Source: Hathewaya massiliensis
GTDB lineage: Bacteria > Bacillota > Clostridia > Clostridiales > Clostridiaceae
DNA: 64,000 nucleotides
Reading direction: 5' to 3'
NCBI RefSeq assembly: GCF_902143515.1
Contig: NZ_CABFVD010000001.1
Span: 496,001-560,000 of the forward strand
Shown: positions 1 to 9,735 of the stretch, piece after piece
Numbering within the stretch: position 1 is the stretch's first letter
Layout: the number at the start of each line of letters is the position of its first letter
Made by a program: the position numbers and the translations under genes
The notes under the pieces: generated by a model
Seen by the model: only the letters and a program-made list of their open reading frames with translations
Database searches by the model: none
Told to the model about the DNA's origin: nothing

Positions 1-23
1 TCTTTAACAAGTTCCATACTCAA
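1..23 (-). CDS. 5' end of a gene running off the left edge (probable DUF3794/LysM-type protein)
   Basis: Only the first codons are inside the window. Read on the minus strand, a strong Shine-Dalgarno (AAGGAGGAGGT, 27-37) precedes a TTG at 23 and an in-frame ATG at 17. The visible peptide is (M)SMELVKE-like. The TTG fits the ribosome site better (7 nt after GGAGG). The peptide and its place beside veg and yabG recall clostridial DUF3794 (SPOCS) proteins, but that identification is recall from a few residues and is weak. Confidence 0.4.
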
Positions 24-223
24 CTTACCTCCTCCTTAAAATACCTACTAATTAATGTATATAATGTATTTTAAGAATTTATGAGGATATTTTAAAAATT
101 TTTATGGTATTATGTTAATATGTCTATTTTTATTATAAACAGTTATAATTTTATTGATTGAATTCTTTAGGCGAGATATAAAATGTGTAGTTAGAATATG
201 TAAGCAAATTTACTTTAAACTAC

Positions 224-460
224 TTATGCAATATATTGAATTTGAACAGTTTTTGTAAGAATGTCTGAGTAGCTATACGCAACTCTTCTATCAAAGTCTC
301 CTTCGACTTTTACTGTGAAAATACTAGAATAAGCCTTCTCTATTACTCCATCTTTAATATAAATCTTTTTTCTTCCTGCAGAATCTTTTAGGTTAACTTT
401 ATCTCCTACATGTCTTTCAATTTCTGCCCTAATAACACCTAATTGGCTTTTAGCTTCCAT
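224..460 (-). CDS. veg: Veg family protein
   Basis: A 78-residue protein with the conserved Veg sequence (an N-terminal IRAEIERHVGDKV segment and a GRKK basic patch near residues 29-32). Length matches the family, which is about 80 residues. In Bacillus, Veg is a small, highly expressed protein linked to biofilm regulation and spore outgrowth; its molecular role is not settled. It has a good ribosome site (AAGGGTG) before the ATG. It lies next to yabG, an arrangement common in Firmicutes. It is probably transcribed on its own, because 184 bases separate it from yabG. Confidence 0.93.
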   Translation of the reverse strand: MEAKSQLGVIRAEIERHVGDKVNLKDSAGRKKIYIKDGVIEKAYSSIFTVKVEGDFDRRVAYSYSDILTKTVQIQYIA

Positions 461-644
461 TAAAACACACCCTTTCTTAAGGTATTTATATTAATTTAAA
501 TTAATAACGTGCAAACATCACCTCAGTATTAGTATTGGTATAAATTAAATAGTTTATACCTTTTTTTAATATATTCTATAAGTTTCATGAAATAGGGCAA
601 ATTTAGAACAATTTTACCCTATCCCATGTATAGTATATCATACT

Positions 645-1595
645 TTACTTAATAAATGAAGACTTAGGGAAGCCTTCCCTGTATTTACCTCTAGTTTGAA
701 GCCCTCCAATGCCTTTTAAGCCAGTTATAGTATTTTCTATTACATCCTGTATTGGAACTATTTTATCAATATTTGTATATGCTATTTTCTCGCAAACTAA
801 TACTGGATCAAGACAGTGAATCAAAACCCTATTAGGAGAACTTGCAAAATTAGCTCCTGAATCTAAAATAGCTTCATAACAAGACTGACATGCTCCAGCA
901 AATATAACAAGATCATCATAACTATTTTCATAATTTCTAAGGGTCTTTACTGCCTCGACAAAATATTTTGTATTTCTATAATTTTCAATATTCATATAAT
1001 CTTTGGCATGCCTTATCATACCATCATGTCCTGTTATGACTACAATATCTGGTTTATACTTATTTACAAGCTCTAATATGTGTTTTGATTGTTCTCTCTC
1101 AGGAATGGCATGTCCAAAAGCTTCAAGGGAAAGCTGTTTATATGTTTTTAAGCACACCTCTAAATAATCAGCATCTCCGTCAATGTGAAGTATTCTTCCT
1201 GGCCTACCAAAGGTGAGTTTATTATCTTTTGTTTTGCTCTCTTCTTTCCTATATCCCCTTTTTTTTCTTTCTCCTTTTTGTTTTTTCTTTTTTCCCCTAT
1301 ATTCCTCCTTTTCTTTCTGTGCAGACACCAGAATTGTCTTATGCTCTTCCTCTCTTTGAGATATTACTCTTCTTATGGACTCATTTATTTTTTTATTAAA
1401 TATAATATCTGCTTTACTAAGGTTTTTTTCTGTAACCTTTTCTAAATCTTCTTCTAGGGCATCTGCCTCTATTCTTAGATTTACCCCTTTTAACATATAT
1501 ATCTTATGATTGTCATCTCCCTCTTTAATCTCTATAATCTTAAATGTTATATCCTTATCATAAGATTTTCTTACAACTAAATCTCCAACTTCCAT
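645..1595 (-). CDS. yabG: Sporulation-specific cysteine protease YabG
   Basis: A 316-residue YabG-family protein. YabG is made in the mother cell during sporulation and processes spore coat and cortex-related proteins. The start has an SH3-like fold (METRVGDLVV-type opening: MEVGDLVVRKSYDKDITFKI). The catalytic region holds the FAGACQSCYEAI motif with the likely nucleophile Cys236, and an ITGHDG motif with His190; these correspond to the catalytic Cys/His expected for the family. Residues about 95-127 are an unusually lysine/arginine-rich linker, absent or shorter in many YabG proteins as I recall them. The gene sits beside veg, as in other Firmicutes, but here is about 60 kb from rsmA, its usual other neighbour. 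Confidence 0.93.
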   Translation of the reverse strand: MEVGDLVVRKSYDKDITFKIIEIKEGDDNHKIYMLKGVNLRIEADALEEDLEKVTEKNLSKADIIFNKKINESIRRVISQREEEHKTILVSAQKEKEEYRGKKKKQKGERKKRGYRKEESKTKDNKLTFGRPGRILHIDGDADYLEVCLKTYKQLSLEAFGHAIPEREQSKHILELVNKYKPDIVVITGHDGMIRHAKDYMNIENYRNTKYFVEAVKTLRNYENSYDDLVIFAGACQSCYEAILDSGANFASSPNRVLIHCLDPVLVCEKIAYTNIDKIVPIQDVIENTITGLKGIGGLQTRGKYREGFPKSSFIK

Positions 1596-1761
1596 ACTAT
1601 GCCCTCCACAAAAGCTTCTCTTACCTTAGTATATGATTAATCTGCTAATAGGTACCTAATTTTAAAAATAGTCTGTGTTAGAACATATGGATATGAAAGT
1701 TACTTCATCAATACTTCACTACGTTAATAATTCTTTAATAAAAAAGAATTTCCCTAAAAAT

Positions 1762-1798
1762 AAAGAAGTAGCACTAAAAGCACTTGTGCTACTTCTTT
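1762..1798 (-). terminator. Hairpin terminator downstream of the first cotS-like gene
   Basis: A perfect 13-bp stem (AAAGAAGTAGCAC with its complement) and an 11-nt loop. Read on the minus strand it is followed by TTTATTTTTA, so it best serves the CotS-like gene ending at 1927. The rest of the 331-base gap 1596-1926 holds a possible gene remnant (separate entry) and AT-rich DNA. Confidence 0.75.
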
Positions 1799-1807
1799 AC
1801 TTACTTC

Positions 1808-1930
1808 CTAATTATTTGCCTTAGTACCTCTTCTTTTTATTTTTGGAGTTAAGAGCAACTTTATCTCTGCATAAGTATTTCTAACCTTGTATGTGGTAAA
1901 AACTCCCCACAAAGTTAGAAATCTGTCTAT
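1808..1930 (-). pseudogene. Possible C-terminal gene remnant without a start codon
   Basis: Between the CotS-like stop and its terminator, one minus frame stays open for about 40 codons and ends in TAG at 1808-1810. The translated tail (TYKVRNTYAEIKLLLTPKIK, then RRGTKANN) looks protein-like, with a basic end. There is no start codon with a ribosome site, and the frame opens inside the cotS-like gene's last codons. It may be a decayed gene end or chance. I do not recognise the family. Confidence 0.2.
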
Positions 1931-2928
1931 TGATCATATTTTTCTTTGAATTCCTTTAAAAATTCCATGTATACTTCTTGCTCATTCACTAATGATTCCA
2001 TTTTTTTGCTAAAGGTATTTTGAATCCAAGTTGTTTCATTATAATAATATCTGTTACATAATCTCCAAAATCTTTGAGGAAATAATAAAAATGCATATAA
2101 AACTCTATATTCTTCTTCCCTTAGTGGGCTAACTGAATTATAGGAGTTTATTATAAGATCTGAAATCTCCATATTCCAATCTCTTCTTTTTAGCACCTTA
2201 GTCATGAAATTTGCTATATCATAAACCCTAAGTTCTCTTTTACAATAGTCAAAATCAACTACATTTACCTCATTATTTTCCCCTATTAATATATTATGAT
2301 AAGTATAATCATGATGGCAGAAACTCATTTTCTCTTCTGCTTCGGCACACATGCTTTCATATTGCGAGTCCTTTAATATTTCCATAGACTGTTTGCCTAA
2401 ATCCTTATAAAAGTCCATATATTTAATATATTCTATATCAAATTGGCTCTTTTTATTTTTCTTTTTTCTTACCATGTTTTTCATCTTATTAAAGGAGTTC
2501 ACTCTTTTCTCCATCAAGTAAGGCCACCTGCATAGATCACTCTTTAACTTGCTATTTTCAGGTGGTTCATACCCCTCCGATGCTAAGTGTAACTCTGCAA
2601 GCTTTTTAGAAGCAAGCATAATATCTTCGTCATTATAAAAGTCACACTCTCTTCCTTTAATCCATTGTGATAAAGTATATATATCTTCATTTACTAAGGC
2701 ATAAGGATTTCCTTCTGTGTTTAAATAATATCTATCTATATTTTTAAAGCCATTTTTAATTAGATGCTCTTTGGCTCCATAGATAAAAAATAACTTTTGG
2801 ACTCCATAATTAATTTTTTTTAAACATTTCTTACCCTCGTCAGTATTTAACTCATATATACCCTTATTAGGAATCATTTCTTCGATCTTAATATCAAACT
2901 GTCTTTCAATTTCTAGTTCTCTCATCAT
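1927..2928 (-). CDS. CotS family spore coat protein (kinase-like fold)
   Basis: A 333-residue protein of the CotS/YutH family, which shares the aminoglycoside-phosphotransferase/choline-kinase fold. The Brenner-type catalytic motif is visible as CHHDYTYHNIL (about residues 204-214), followed by VVDFDYC as the metal-binding DFD (about 224-230). The key Asp and Asn residues are present, so activity is possible, although CotS proteins have no established substrate. In Bacillus CotS is an inner/outer coat protein that depends on CotSA, a glycosyltransferase. Here a GT4 glycosyltransferase starts 131 bases away on the other strand. Ends with DQ then TAG, followed by a hairpin terminator at 1762-1798. 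Confidence 0.85.
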   Translation of the reverse strand: MMRELEIERQFDIKIEEMIPNKGIYELNTDEGKKCLKKINYGVQKLFFIYGAKEHLIKNGFKNIDRYYLNTEGNPYALVNEDIYTLSQWIKGRECDFYNDEDIMLASKKLAELHLASEGYEPPENSKLKSDLCRWPYLMEKRVNSFNKMKNMVRKKKNKKSQFDIEYIKYMDFYKDLGKQSMEILKDSQYESMCAEAEEKMSFCHHDYTYHNILIGENNEVNVVDFDYCKRELRVYDIANFMTKVLKRRDWNMEISDLIINSYNSVSPLREEEYRVLYAFLLFPQRFWRLCNRYYYNETTWIQNTFSKKMESLVNEQEVYMEFLKEFKEKYDQ

Positions 2929-3059
2929 TGTTATCTACCCCCCTATAAATTTATATGTGTCCTATATGGATTTTAGAAGTAAGATTTTATACCTCATTAC
3001 TAACAAAAGTATGATTCTATTAATATAATAAATTATATTCATAAATAAGGAGTTTTATT

Positions 3060-4181
3060 ATGAAAATTGGTATTGATGGAAGAGCTGCTAAATGGTATAG
3101 GGGAACTGGCATAGGAACATATACTTATGAACTCATTAACTTTCTTGGCAAAATACCAGGTTATTATTATTATGTTCATATGCCACAAAATATAAATTTC
3201 CCCTATTACGAAAACATTGAAATAATTGCTTCTAAGGATAACAAGAAAGAAAATTTTTGGGATGAAGTAAGGAACCCAAATTGTATTTCTTCTTTAGATA
3301 TAGACCTATATCATATTCCTCAAAATGGAATAGGTATGCCTAATCCTAAAAAATGCCCCTATATAATAACATTACACGACATTATCCCTTGTAAACTTCC
3401 TGAAACAGTTAATCCAAAGTTTTTAAAGTTATTTCAAAAAACAATGCCTCCAATATTAGAAAAATCTGATGGAGTAATTACCGTATCAAATTTTTCTAAA
3501 CAAGATATTGTAAATACCTTTAATTATCCCGAAGATAAAGTTTTTGTAACTCCCTTAGCAAGTGAAAAAATTTATCGTCCTTTAGATAAACTATATAGTA
3601 AAAAACTAATAGAGAAAAACTATGGTATAAGTGATCCTTTCATACTTTATATTGGAGGCCTAAGTCATAGAAAAAATATAGTTAGAATTATTGAAGCTTT
3701 TGAATTATTAAAAACAAAGTATAATAAAAACATAAAGCTTGTTATAGCTGGAAAAAAAGATTCTAACTATGAATTTTATAAAAAAGAAGTTCAAAGATTT
3801 TCTTTAGCATCCCATGTTGTTTTCCCTGGTTTTATACCAATGGAACATATGCCTTATATATATAATGCTTCTGAGCTATTTGTCTATCCTTCACTTTATG
3901 AAGGATTTGGACTTCCTCCAATAGAAGCTATGGCTTGTGGGGTTCCAGTAATAAGTTCTAATATTACTTCTATGCCAGAAGTTCTTAAAAATGCCGCTAT
4001 TTTAATTAATCCTAAAGATTCTTTTATGCTTTGTGAAAAAATGTATGAAGTTTTAAGTGATAATTCACTTAGCAATAAGCTAAGCAAAAGAGGATTATGC
4101 AGAGCTAATGAATTAACCTGGGAAAAAACTGCTTCCTTAACCTTAGAAGCTTATAAAAAAGTCTATAATAAAAACTGCTGA
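3060..4181 (+). CDS. GT4 family glycosyltransferase (CotSA-like)
   Basis: A 373-residue GT-B glycosyltransferase. The N-terminal glycine-rich segment ([20 protein letters not shown]) starts at residue 3. The C-terminal donor-binding region has [10 protein letters not shown] near residue 198 and the EX7E motif in [11 protein letters not shown] near residues 281-291. This is the GT4 (RfaB/CotSA) pattern. It likely adds a sugar from a nucleotide-sugar donor in spore coat or crust glycan formation; the substrate cannot be told from sequence. It has a good ribosome site (AAGGAG) and is divergent from the CotS-like gene at 1927. Its stop codon lies in the arm of a hairpin shared with the next gene. 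It is a paralogue of the gene at 7169. Confidence 0.9.
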   Translation: MKIGIDGRAAKWYRGTGIGTYTYELINFLGKIPGYYYYVHMPQNINFPYYENIEIIASKDNKKENFWDEVRNPNCISSLDIDLYHIPQNGIGMPNPKKCPYIITLHDIIPCKLPETVNPKFLKLFQKTMPPILEKSDGVITVSNFSKQDIVNTFNYPEDKVFVTPLASEKIYRPLDKLYSKKLIEKNYGISDPFILYIGGLSHRKNIVRIIEAFELLKTKYNKNIKLVIAGKKDSNYEFYKKEVQRFSLASHVVFPGFIPMEHMPYIYNASELFVYPSLYEGFGLPPIEAMACGVPVISSNITSMPEVLKNAAILINPKDSFMLCEKMYEVLSDNSLSNKLSKRGLCRANELTWEKTASLTLEAYKKVYNKNC

Positions 4182-4200
4182 AATATTATCAGCAGTTTTT
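4170..4200. terminator. Bidirectional terminator between convergent GT4 and cotS genes
   Basis: Twelve-bp stem (AAAAACTGCTGA and complement) with a 7-nt loop. A-tract and T-tract flank it, so it works in both directions. The TGA in the left arm (4179-4181) is the glycosyltransferase stop codon, so the terminator overlaps the gene end. The convergent cotS gene ends at 4202. Confidence 0.85.
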
Positions 4201-4201
4201 A

Positions 4202-5239
4202 TTAATTATAATTAATTAAATATATTTCTTTAAATCTTTCCATAAATTCTTCTTTTTCCTGTATACAGCTTACTTTGTTTTTTACTTTTTCTAAAAAGCT
4301 AATATACTCCCAGTCTTTTTGTCTAAAATAATAATGCTTAAATAGAGTAAAGCTTTTATAAGGGAACAATAACATCCCATATAAAACCTCAATTTCTTCT
4401 TTCTTTAAGGTATACACTTCCTTATAATTGTCTATAACAAAAGTAGCTTTATTTATATCATAGGCAAAATTTTTTACTACTTTGTATATATAATTAGCAA
4501 TATCATGTACTTTTAAATCTATAATAGCGTAGTCAAAGTCTATAAAGTAAGCTTGTTCATCTTTAATAAGTATATTATGATAGGCAAGATCATGATGACA
4601 AAATGCTACAGCATTCTCTGTATCACATAATTTATGATACTGTGATTTTTTTAGTAAATTTACACTTTCCTCTCCTTTCTTTATTAAATAATCTACATTA
4701 TTTAAAAATATCTCATCCATCTCTTTTTTATTATGATACCTTAAAACTAACTCTTTTAATAATTTTATTTCATGAATTTCATTCTCTAGTTTATTTATCA
4801 GCTTTCCCCTAAAATCCCTTTTCTCTAACTTATGATAAAACCCTTTAGAACTACTGTGAAGAGACCCTAAACTTCTAGTACCTAGAGCAATATCAATTGG
4901 ATTACTGTATACACTTTCTCTTCCATTTATAAGATTCATAATACAATAATTGCTCCCCTTATAAGTTTCTATTATATTGCCATCTAAATTTTTTCTAAAA
5001 GAAAAGGTTCTTTCGAATCCCCTACTTTTTACATACTCTAACCCCCTATTAATAAACTCTAAATCTTCTGCTTCATAATCTAATTTTTTTATTATAAAGT
5101 CTCCTTCCTCTGATGAAACTATAAAGACCTTTCTAATAGGGGCTACATCCTTAATATGAAGATTAAACTTTCTAAATAAATCTATATCAAGAGAATAATC
5201 TTTTAGAAAATCTCTATCTTTATACTTTATATCAATCAT
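4202..5239 (-). CDS. CotS family spore coat protein (kinase-like fold)
   Basis: 345 residues, CotS family. The catalytic motif CHHDLAYHNIL sits near residue 214 and YFIDFDYA near residue 231, with the Asp, Asn and DFD residues intact. It is the last gene of a three-gene minus-strand run (6037-7044, 5252-6013, 4202-5239) with gaps of only 23 and 12 bases, so the three are very likely one operon. Like its relatives it probably sits in the spore coat; no substrate is known. Its ribosome site is AAAGGAGTG just before the ATG. Confidence 0.85.
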   Translation of the reverse strand: MIDIKYKDRDFLKDYSLDIDLFRKFNLHIKDVAPIRKVFIVSSEEGDFIIKKLDYEAEDLEFINRGLEYVKSRGFERTFSFRKNLDGNIIETYKGSNYCIMNLINGRESVYSNPIDIALGTRSLGSLHSSSKGFYHKLEKRDFRGKLINKLENEIHEIKLLKELVLRYHNKKEMDEIFLNNVDYLIKKGEESVNLLKKSQYHKLCDTENAVAFCHHDLAYHNILIKDEQAYFIDFDYAIIDLKVHDIANYIYKVVKNFAYDINKATFVIDNYKEVYTLKKEEIEVLYGMLLFPYKSFTLFKHYYFRQKDWEYISFLEKVKNKVSCIQEKEEFMERFKEIYLINYN

Positions 5240-5251
5240 GAAAACACTCCT

Positions 5252-6013
5252 TTATATTAGGCTTTTCCCATCCGCTTTCATAGCCTTTCTAAGCTTCTTT
5301 TCATATTTTTCAAAGGACCAATTTTTCTTATTTTCCCTGTATCTATCACAACATCTCATGACTTGTGTAGGATAAGATGCTAAAGAAATAATAAAATCTT
5401 CACTATGATCATCTATGTTTTCTAGGTCGCAAAACTTCTTACATATATATCTCCAATCTAATTCATGCCCTTCTCTTCTTAACTTTTTTATTAAATATAT
5501 AAGATCCATTTCAACCAAGTTGTAACATATTTCTTTTACTTCTTTTATTTTCACAGTGTTATTTTCTAAAGTTAAATTATTTATCCACAAATTTTGAAGA
5601 CATACTTCTTTTCTTCTCATACTTCTTAAGATTATTTCAACATAATAAGAAGTATTTACAATTTCTAAGGCTTTTTCTCCTCTATTAATATAATCCTCAC
5701 CTATATAACTTAAAGTCTTTTCAAAATCATTTGTTGCTCCTTCTCTCCATATTCTCTCTATATCCTTAGTAAATCTTCTAAGACTTACCTTGTATTCTTC
5801 TATTTCTCTTCCTATTTTATTACTTAACCTACTTCTTAAATGCTTTTCAAATCCCATAGACCTCTTATGAAACTCCTTTAAATATATTAGTTGTTTTAAA
5901 ACCTCATCTTCAGTAATATTAAGTTTATAATCAACCTTATTTTCAAAAGAATCTACTACCTTAATATTATTATTATTAAGATATTCTATAAAATCTAAGG
6001 AAGCAACACCCAT
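5252..6013 (-). CDS. Degenerate CotS-like protein, predicted inactive kinase fold
   Basis: 253 residues, about 80-90 shorter than its neighbours. It aligns in outline with the helical C-lobe of CotS proteins (LKEFHKRSMGFEKHLRSRL, and the ending SFEKYEKKLRKAM). The N-lobe is missing, and the place of the HxDxxxxN motif reads RRKEVCLQNLW, so His and Asp are lost. The start is supported by AGGGTGAAGAA before the ATG. It lies between two intact CotS genes in one operon, so it is probably a duplicated copy kept as a structural or regulatory pseudokinase, or one that is decaying. The assignment rests on context and weak similarity. Confidence 0.6.
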   Translation of the reverse strand: MGVASLDFIEYLNNNNIKVVDSFENKVDYKLNITEDEVLKQLIYLKEFHKRSMGFEKHLRSRLSNKIGREIEEYKVSLRRFTKDIERIWREGATNDFEKTLSYIGEDYINRGEKALEIVNTSYYVEIILRSMRRKEVCLQNLWINNLTLENNTVKIKEVKEICYNLVEMDLIYLIKKLRREGHELDWRYICKKFCDLENIDDHSEDFIISLASYPTQVMRCCDRYRENKKNWSFEKYEKKLRKAMKADGKSLI

Positions 6014-6036
6014 TTCTTCACCCTACTTTCTTAGCA

Positions 6037-7044
6037 TTAATTAAAAACATTTAGTTTTTCAAATTTCTTAATAAACTCTTCTTTTTGTTCTATATCTAAA
6101 ATGTATTTTCTTAATTTTTTTAGGAAAAACTCCTCATTCCAAGGTTGCTCTTCCCAATAATACTGTATGCCTAATTGCCAATAAATTTGAGGAAAATTCA
6201 TAAATCCTGCCATTACCGGTATCTCTTCCTTATAAATAGGATAGATTTCACCATATACTTTTAGGATATCTAAGGCATTATATATACTCCATTTTCCATC
6301 TTTCATCCTTCTTATTAATAAGCTACATAAGTCATGTAAATGAGTATCTAATATACAGTAATCAAAGTCTATTAGGTATATATCCTCATCTCTACCAATT
6401 AAAATATTATGATTAGCATAGTCATGATGACAAAATCCATTTTTCCTCATTTCCTTTTTCATAAGTTCCTCGTACAAGCTGTTTTTTAAAATATTTAGAG
6501 ACTCATCACATCTCTTTAATTCACCTTCCATAATAGCTTCGTACTCTATATCAAATTCACTCTTCTTAGGTTTTTTATCTATTCTTCTTTTAAAATCAAA
6601 AATCTCATCTTTCCTAGTCTTAAAAGTTTCAATCCATTTAAGCCATCCTATTCTTGGTTTCATATCCTCTGTCACTATAAATCCTTCTGATTTTTTGTGA
6701 AGTTCCGCAAGATTTATGGTAGATTTATATATATCAAAAAAATTATCATAATTACTTTCTCTTGCATCCATCCAAGGATTTAAATATGCATAATTGTTAA
6801 AAACCTCAATATATTCTTTGCCATCTTTTGTGGGAATAAATTCAGGTATTTTATTATAACCATTACTTTGAAGATGCTTCATAGCCTTATATATAAAAAG
6901 AAAATGTGGAAACTCATACTTTATAACTTTTAATGCAAAATATTTATTATCACTCTCTATGTTGTATACATTTTTCACCTTTTTAATGTTATCTACCTTT
7001 ATATCATAGTTTTTTTCTACTATTTTTTTTATATCTTCAAACAT
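6037..7044 (-). CDS. CotS family spore coat protein (kinase-like fold)
   Basis: 335 residues, CotS family. CHHDYANHNILI near residue 208 and LIDFDYC near residue 224 are the intact catalytic-loop and metal-binding motifs. It heads the three-gene cotS operon running down to 4202. It is divergent from the GT4 gene at 7169 with a 124-base gap, repeating the arrangement of the 1927/3060 pair. No clear sigma-E or sigma-K promoter could be assigned in the gap. Confidence 0.85.
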   Translation of the reverse strand: MFEDIKKIVEKNYDIKVDNIKKVKNVYNIESDNKYFALKVIKYEFPHFLFIYKAMKHLQSNGYNKIPEFIPTKDGKEYIEVFNNYAYLNPWMDARESNYDNFFDIYKSTINLAELHKKSEGFIVTEDMKPRIGWLKWIETFKTRKDEIFDFKRRIDKKPKKSEFDIEYEAIMEGELKRCDESLNILKNSLYEELMKKEMRKNGFCHHDYANHNILIGRDEDIYLIDFDYCILDTHLHDLCSLLIRRMKDGKWSIYNALDILKVYGEIYPIYKEEIPVMAGFMNFPQIYWQLGIQYYWEEQPWNEEFFLKKLRKYILDIEQKEEFIKKFEKLNVFN

Positions 7045-7168
7045 AAATTTAGTCCCCTATAAATTGCTATATTTCAATATATGACTAGTATTAATCTATT
7101 GTGATTGCACAAATTTAATAAAAGATTAATATACTATTATATATGTCATAATCTTAGGGAGTGATTTT

Positions 7169-8296
7169 ATGAAAATTGCCATAGACTGTAGGGGCATAAA
7201 TTGGTACCATGGCACTGGTATAGGAACTTATACAGATAATCTACTAAAAAACCTTTTAAATTTAGATAATGAAAATTACTATAATTTATTTTGGTCAGGT
7301 TTAGGATATGAAAAATATGAACATAAGAACACAAATTTTGTAATGTGTTCAAAAAAGCATCACAGATTTTTTCAACAGCATTATTTTCCTAACAACTTAG
7401 AAAATGAAAAAATAGACATATATCATGTTCCACAAAACGGCATAGGTCTTTCAGAAAATATAAATTGTTTAAAGTTTGTTACAGTTCACGATTTAATTCC
7501 CTACGTAATGCCTGAAACTGTTGGGGATGGTTATTTAAATAAATTTTTAAAAGAAATGCCCTATATAATAGAAAACTCTCATGGTGTCTTAACTGTTTCT
7601 GAGTTTTCTAAAAGAGATATTTTAAAGTTTTTTCCCATAGATGAGGATAAAGTATTTGTAACACCTCTTGCTGCAAATGAGATATTTAAGCCTTTAGACA
7701 GGATTTCATGTTCTAATTACATTAAAGAAAAATACAATATAAAGGGTAAATTCGCCTTATATGTAGGTGGTTTTAGCGATAGAAAAAATGTTCACTCTCT
7801 AATACAAGCCTTCTCTAAGGCATATAAAAACTTAGGTGAAGACTTTTCCTTACTTATTTTAGGTTCATATAGAGATAGTGATGGTCCTCTTGTTAGACTT
7901 GCGGACTCTTTAGGTATGAGTGAAAAAATAATATTTACTGGCTTTATTCCTGAAATTGAATTACCTATTTTTTATAATGCATCCTCACTTTTTGTATATC
8001 CTTCTTTTTATGAAGGTTTTGGTCTTCCTCCACTGGAAGCTATGAGTTGTGGAACTCCTGTTATATCCTCTAATCTTTCATCTATTCCAGAAGTAGTTAA
8101 GGATAATGGTATATTAATAGATCCTTATAATGTAAAAGAGCTTCAACACTCTATAGAAAAGGTATTAAATAATACTAATCTGCGAAGTAACTTAAGAAAA
8201 AACTCTCTACTAGGAGCTAAAAAATTCTCATGGGAAAATACAGCAAAATTAACTTTAGAAGCTTATAATAAAGTTTATACTAATTTTAAAATATAA
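7169..8296 (+). CDS. GT4 family glycosyltransferase (CotSA-like)
   Basis: 375 residues, clear paralogue of the gene at 3060 (shared GTGIGTYT near residue 15, [11 protein letters not shown] near residue 82, and [18 protein letters not shown] near residue 275). The EX7E donor-site motif is intact. The ribosome site is GGGAGTGATTTT before the ATG. Pairing of a GT4 enzyme with a divergent CotS gene mirrors the CotS-CotSA partnership of Bacillus, where both are needed for coat assembly. Likely cytoplasmic/mother-cell enzyme acting on a spore-surface glycan; donor and acceptor are unknown. Confidence 0.9.
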   Translation: MKIAIDCRGINWYHGTGIGTYTDNLLKNLLNLDNENYYNLFWSGLGYEKYEHKNTNFVMCSKKHHRFFQQHYFPNNLENEKIDIYHVPQNGIGLSENINCLKFVTVHDLIPYVMPETVGDGYLNKFLKEMPYIIENSHGVLTVSEFSKRDILKFFPIDEDKVFVTPLAANEIFKPLDRISCSNYIKEKYNIKGKFALYVGGFSDRKNVHSLIQAFSKAYKNLGEDFSLLILGSYRDSDGPLVRLADSLGMSEKIIFTGFIPEIELPIFYNASSLFVYPSFYEGFGLPPLEAMSCGTPVISSNLSSIPEVVKDNGILIDPYNVKELQHSIEKVLNNTNLRSNLRKNSLLGAKKFSWENTAKLTLEAYNKVYTNFKI

Positions 8297-8409
8297 AAAT
8301 ATTCTTACTAAATATATAGCCTCTTTGTTGATATTATGGTTACGCAATCACATATGAGCAATTTAAAGTGACTTTCATATCAACATTTCCCTCTAACATA
8401 GCCAATATA

Positions 8410-8466
8410 AAAAGGGTACCAAATTCTATGATTCTATTAATCCTCTTAGAATTTAAGTACCCTTTT
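8410..8466. terminator. Hairpin terminator between convergent GT4 and galK
   Basis: Outer stem AAAAGGGTAC (8410-8419) pairs with 8457-8466. An inner stem AAATTCT (8421-8427) pairs with 8448-8454. A/T tracts lie on both sides, so it can serve galK (minus) and the glycosyltransferase (plus). Confidence 0.75.
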
Positions 8467-8470
8467 ACTA

Positions 8471-9637
8471 TTAACTTAACTTTCTTGTACCATTTCCAAT
8501 TCCGCTTAAATAGAAGCTTGGTTCATAACCTATGGTAGCTTTATAATTCTTGCCCACAACCTCCATAAAGTCTTTAACCCTATCTTTTCTAACTATACTT
8601 ATGGCACATCCTCCAAAGCCTGCTCCAGTCATTCTAGCCCCTATACACCCTTCAACTTTTAAAGCCTCTTCTACCACAGTATCTAGTTCCTTACCTGTAA
8701 CTTCATATAAATCCCTTAAAGAATTATGTGATTCAATTAAAAGCTGTCCAAATCTTTTTAAATCACCTTCATTTAAGGCTTTATATGCTTCTTTAACTCT
8801 TTCATTTTCATATACTACATGTTTTGCTCTCTTTTTTAAAACTTCACTTTCTAACAACTCTTTATAACTTTGAAAATCATCCTTAGATATCTCACATAAA
8901 TTCTTAAAATATTTTTGAGACTTAATTATATTTAAAACCTTATCACATTCTTCTCTTCTCTCATTGTATTTTGACTCATTTAAAGCTCTTCTTTTATTTG
9001 TATTAATAAGTACTAAGGTATAATCTTTTAAATCTAAATCTGCATAACTATATTCTAAAGTATTACAATCCAATAAAATAGCCTTATTTTCTTTTCCCAT
9101 GCCTACAGCAAATTGATCCATTATACCACAATTTACCCCTACGAAATCATTTTCTGCCTTTTGAGAGATTTTGATAAGTTCAATCATAGGTATAGTTTCC
9201 TCATTAAAAAGTACATTTACCATATATCCAATTAAAACTTCCAAGGATGCAGATGAGGATAACCCCGCACCATTTGGTATATCACCACTGATTAAAATAT
9301 CCATTCCGCCTACCCTAAAACCTTTATCTTTCATTACCTTTATAACACCTTTAGGATAGTTAGCCCAATCATCTTCTTTTTTATATTCTATATTATTTAT
9401 ATCATCAGTAATTCTTAAATCAAAATTAGTTGAAACAAAGTTTATTTTACTATCATTTCTTTTTCTTACAAGTCCATAGGTTCCAAAATCTAAGGCACAG
9501 GGAAAAACTAGCCCTCCATTATAGTCAATGTGTTCTCCAATTAAATTTATTCTTCCTGGAGAATGAAAAGAAATAATTTCTCCTATACCTTGTCCAAATA
9601 TTTCTATAAACTTATGTTTAAGTTCTTCTAAGCTCAT
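8471..9637 (-). CDS. galK: Galactokinase
   Basis: 388-residue GHMP-family kinase that phosphorylates galactose to galactose-1-phosphate with ATP (Leloir pathway, cytoplasm). The galactokinase signature GRINLIGEHIDYNGG is near residues 28-42. The ATP-binding PNGAGLSSSASLE is near residues 121-133, and the third motif MTGAGFGGCAI near residue 340. Length is normal. It lies 98 bases downstream of galT and is probably co-transcribed with it. No galE (epimerase) is in the window, so it must lie elsewhere if the pathway is complete. Confidence 0.96.
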   Translation of the reverse strand: MSLEELKHKFIEIFGQGIGEIISFHSPGRINLIGEHIDYNGGLVFPCALDFGTYGLVRKRNDSKINFVSTNFDLRITDDINNIEYKKEDDWANYPKGVIKVMKDKGFRVGGMDILISGDIPNGAGLSSSASLEVLIGYMVNVLFNEETIPMIELIKISQKAENDFVGVNCGIMDQFAVGMGKENKAILLDCNTLEYSYADLDLKDYTLVLINTNKRRALNESKYNERREECDKVLNIIKSQKYFKNLCEISKDDFQSYKELLESEVLKKRAKHVVYENERVKEAYKALNEGDLKRFGQLLIESHNSLRDLYEVTGKELDTVVEEALKVEGCIGARMTGAGFGGCAISIVRKDRVKDFMEVVGKNYKATIGYEPSFYLSGIGNGTRKLS

Positions 9638-9735
9638 ACCCTAACCCCTCTATAATGTTTTATTTTACTTTGTATCCATGACTATCCGCCCTAATATTAC
9701 CATCTTTAAAATCATAGTAAAGAGCAACTACGTCC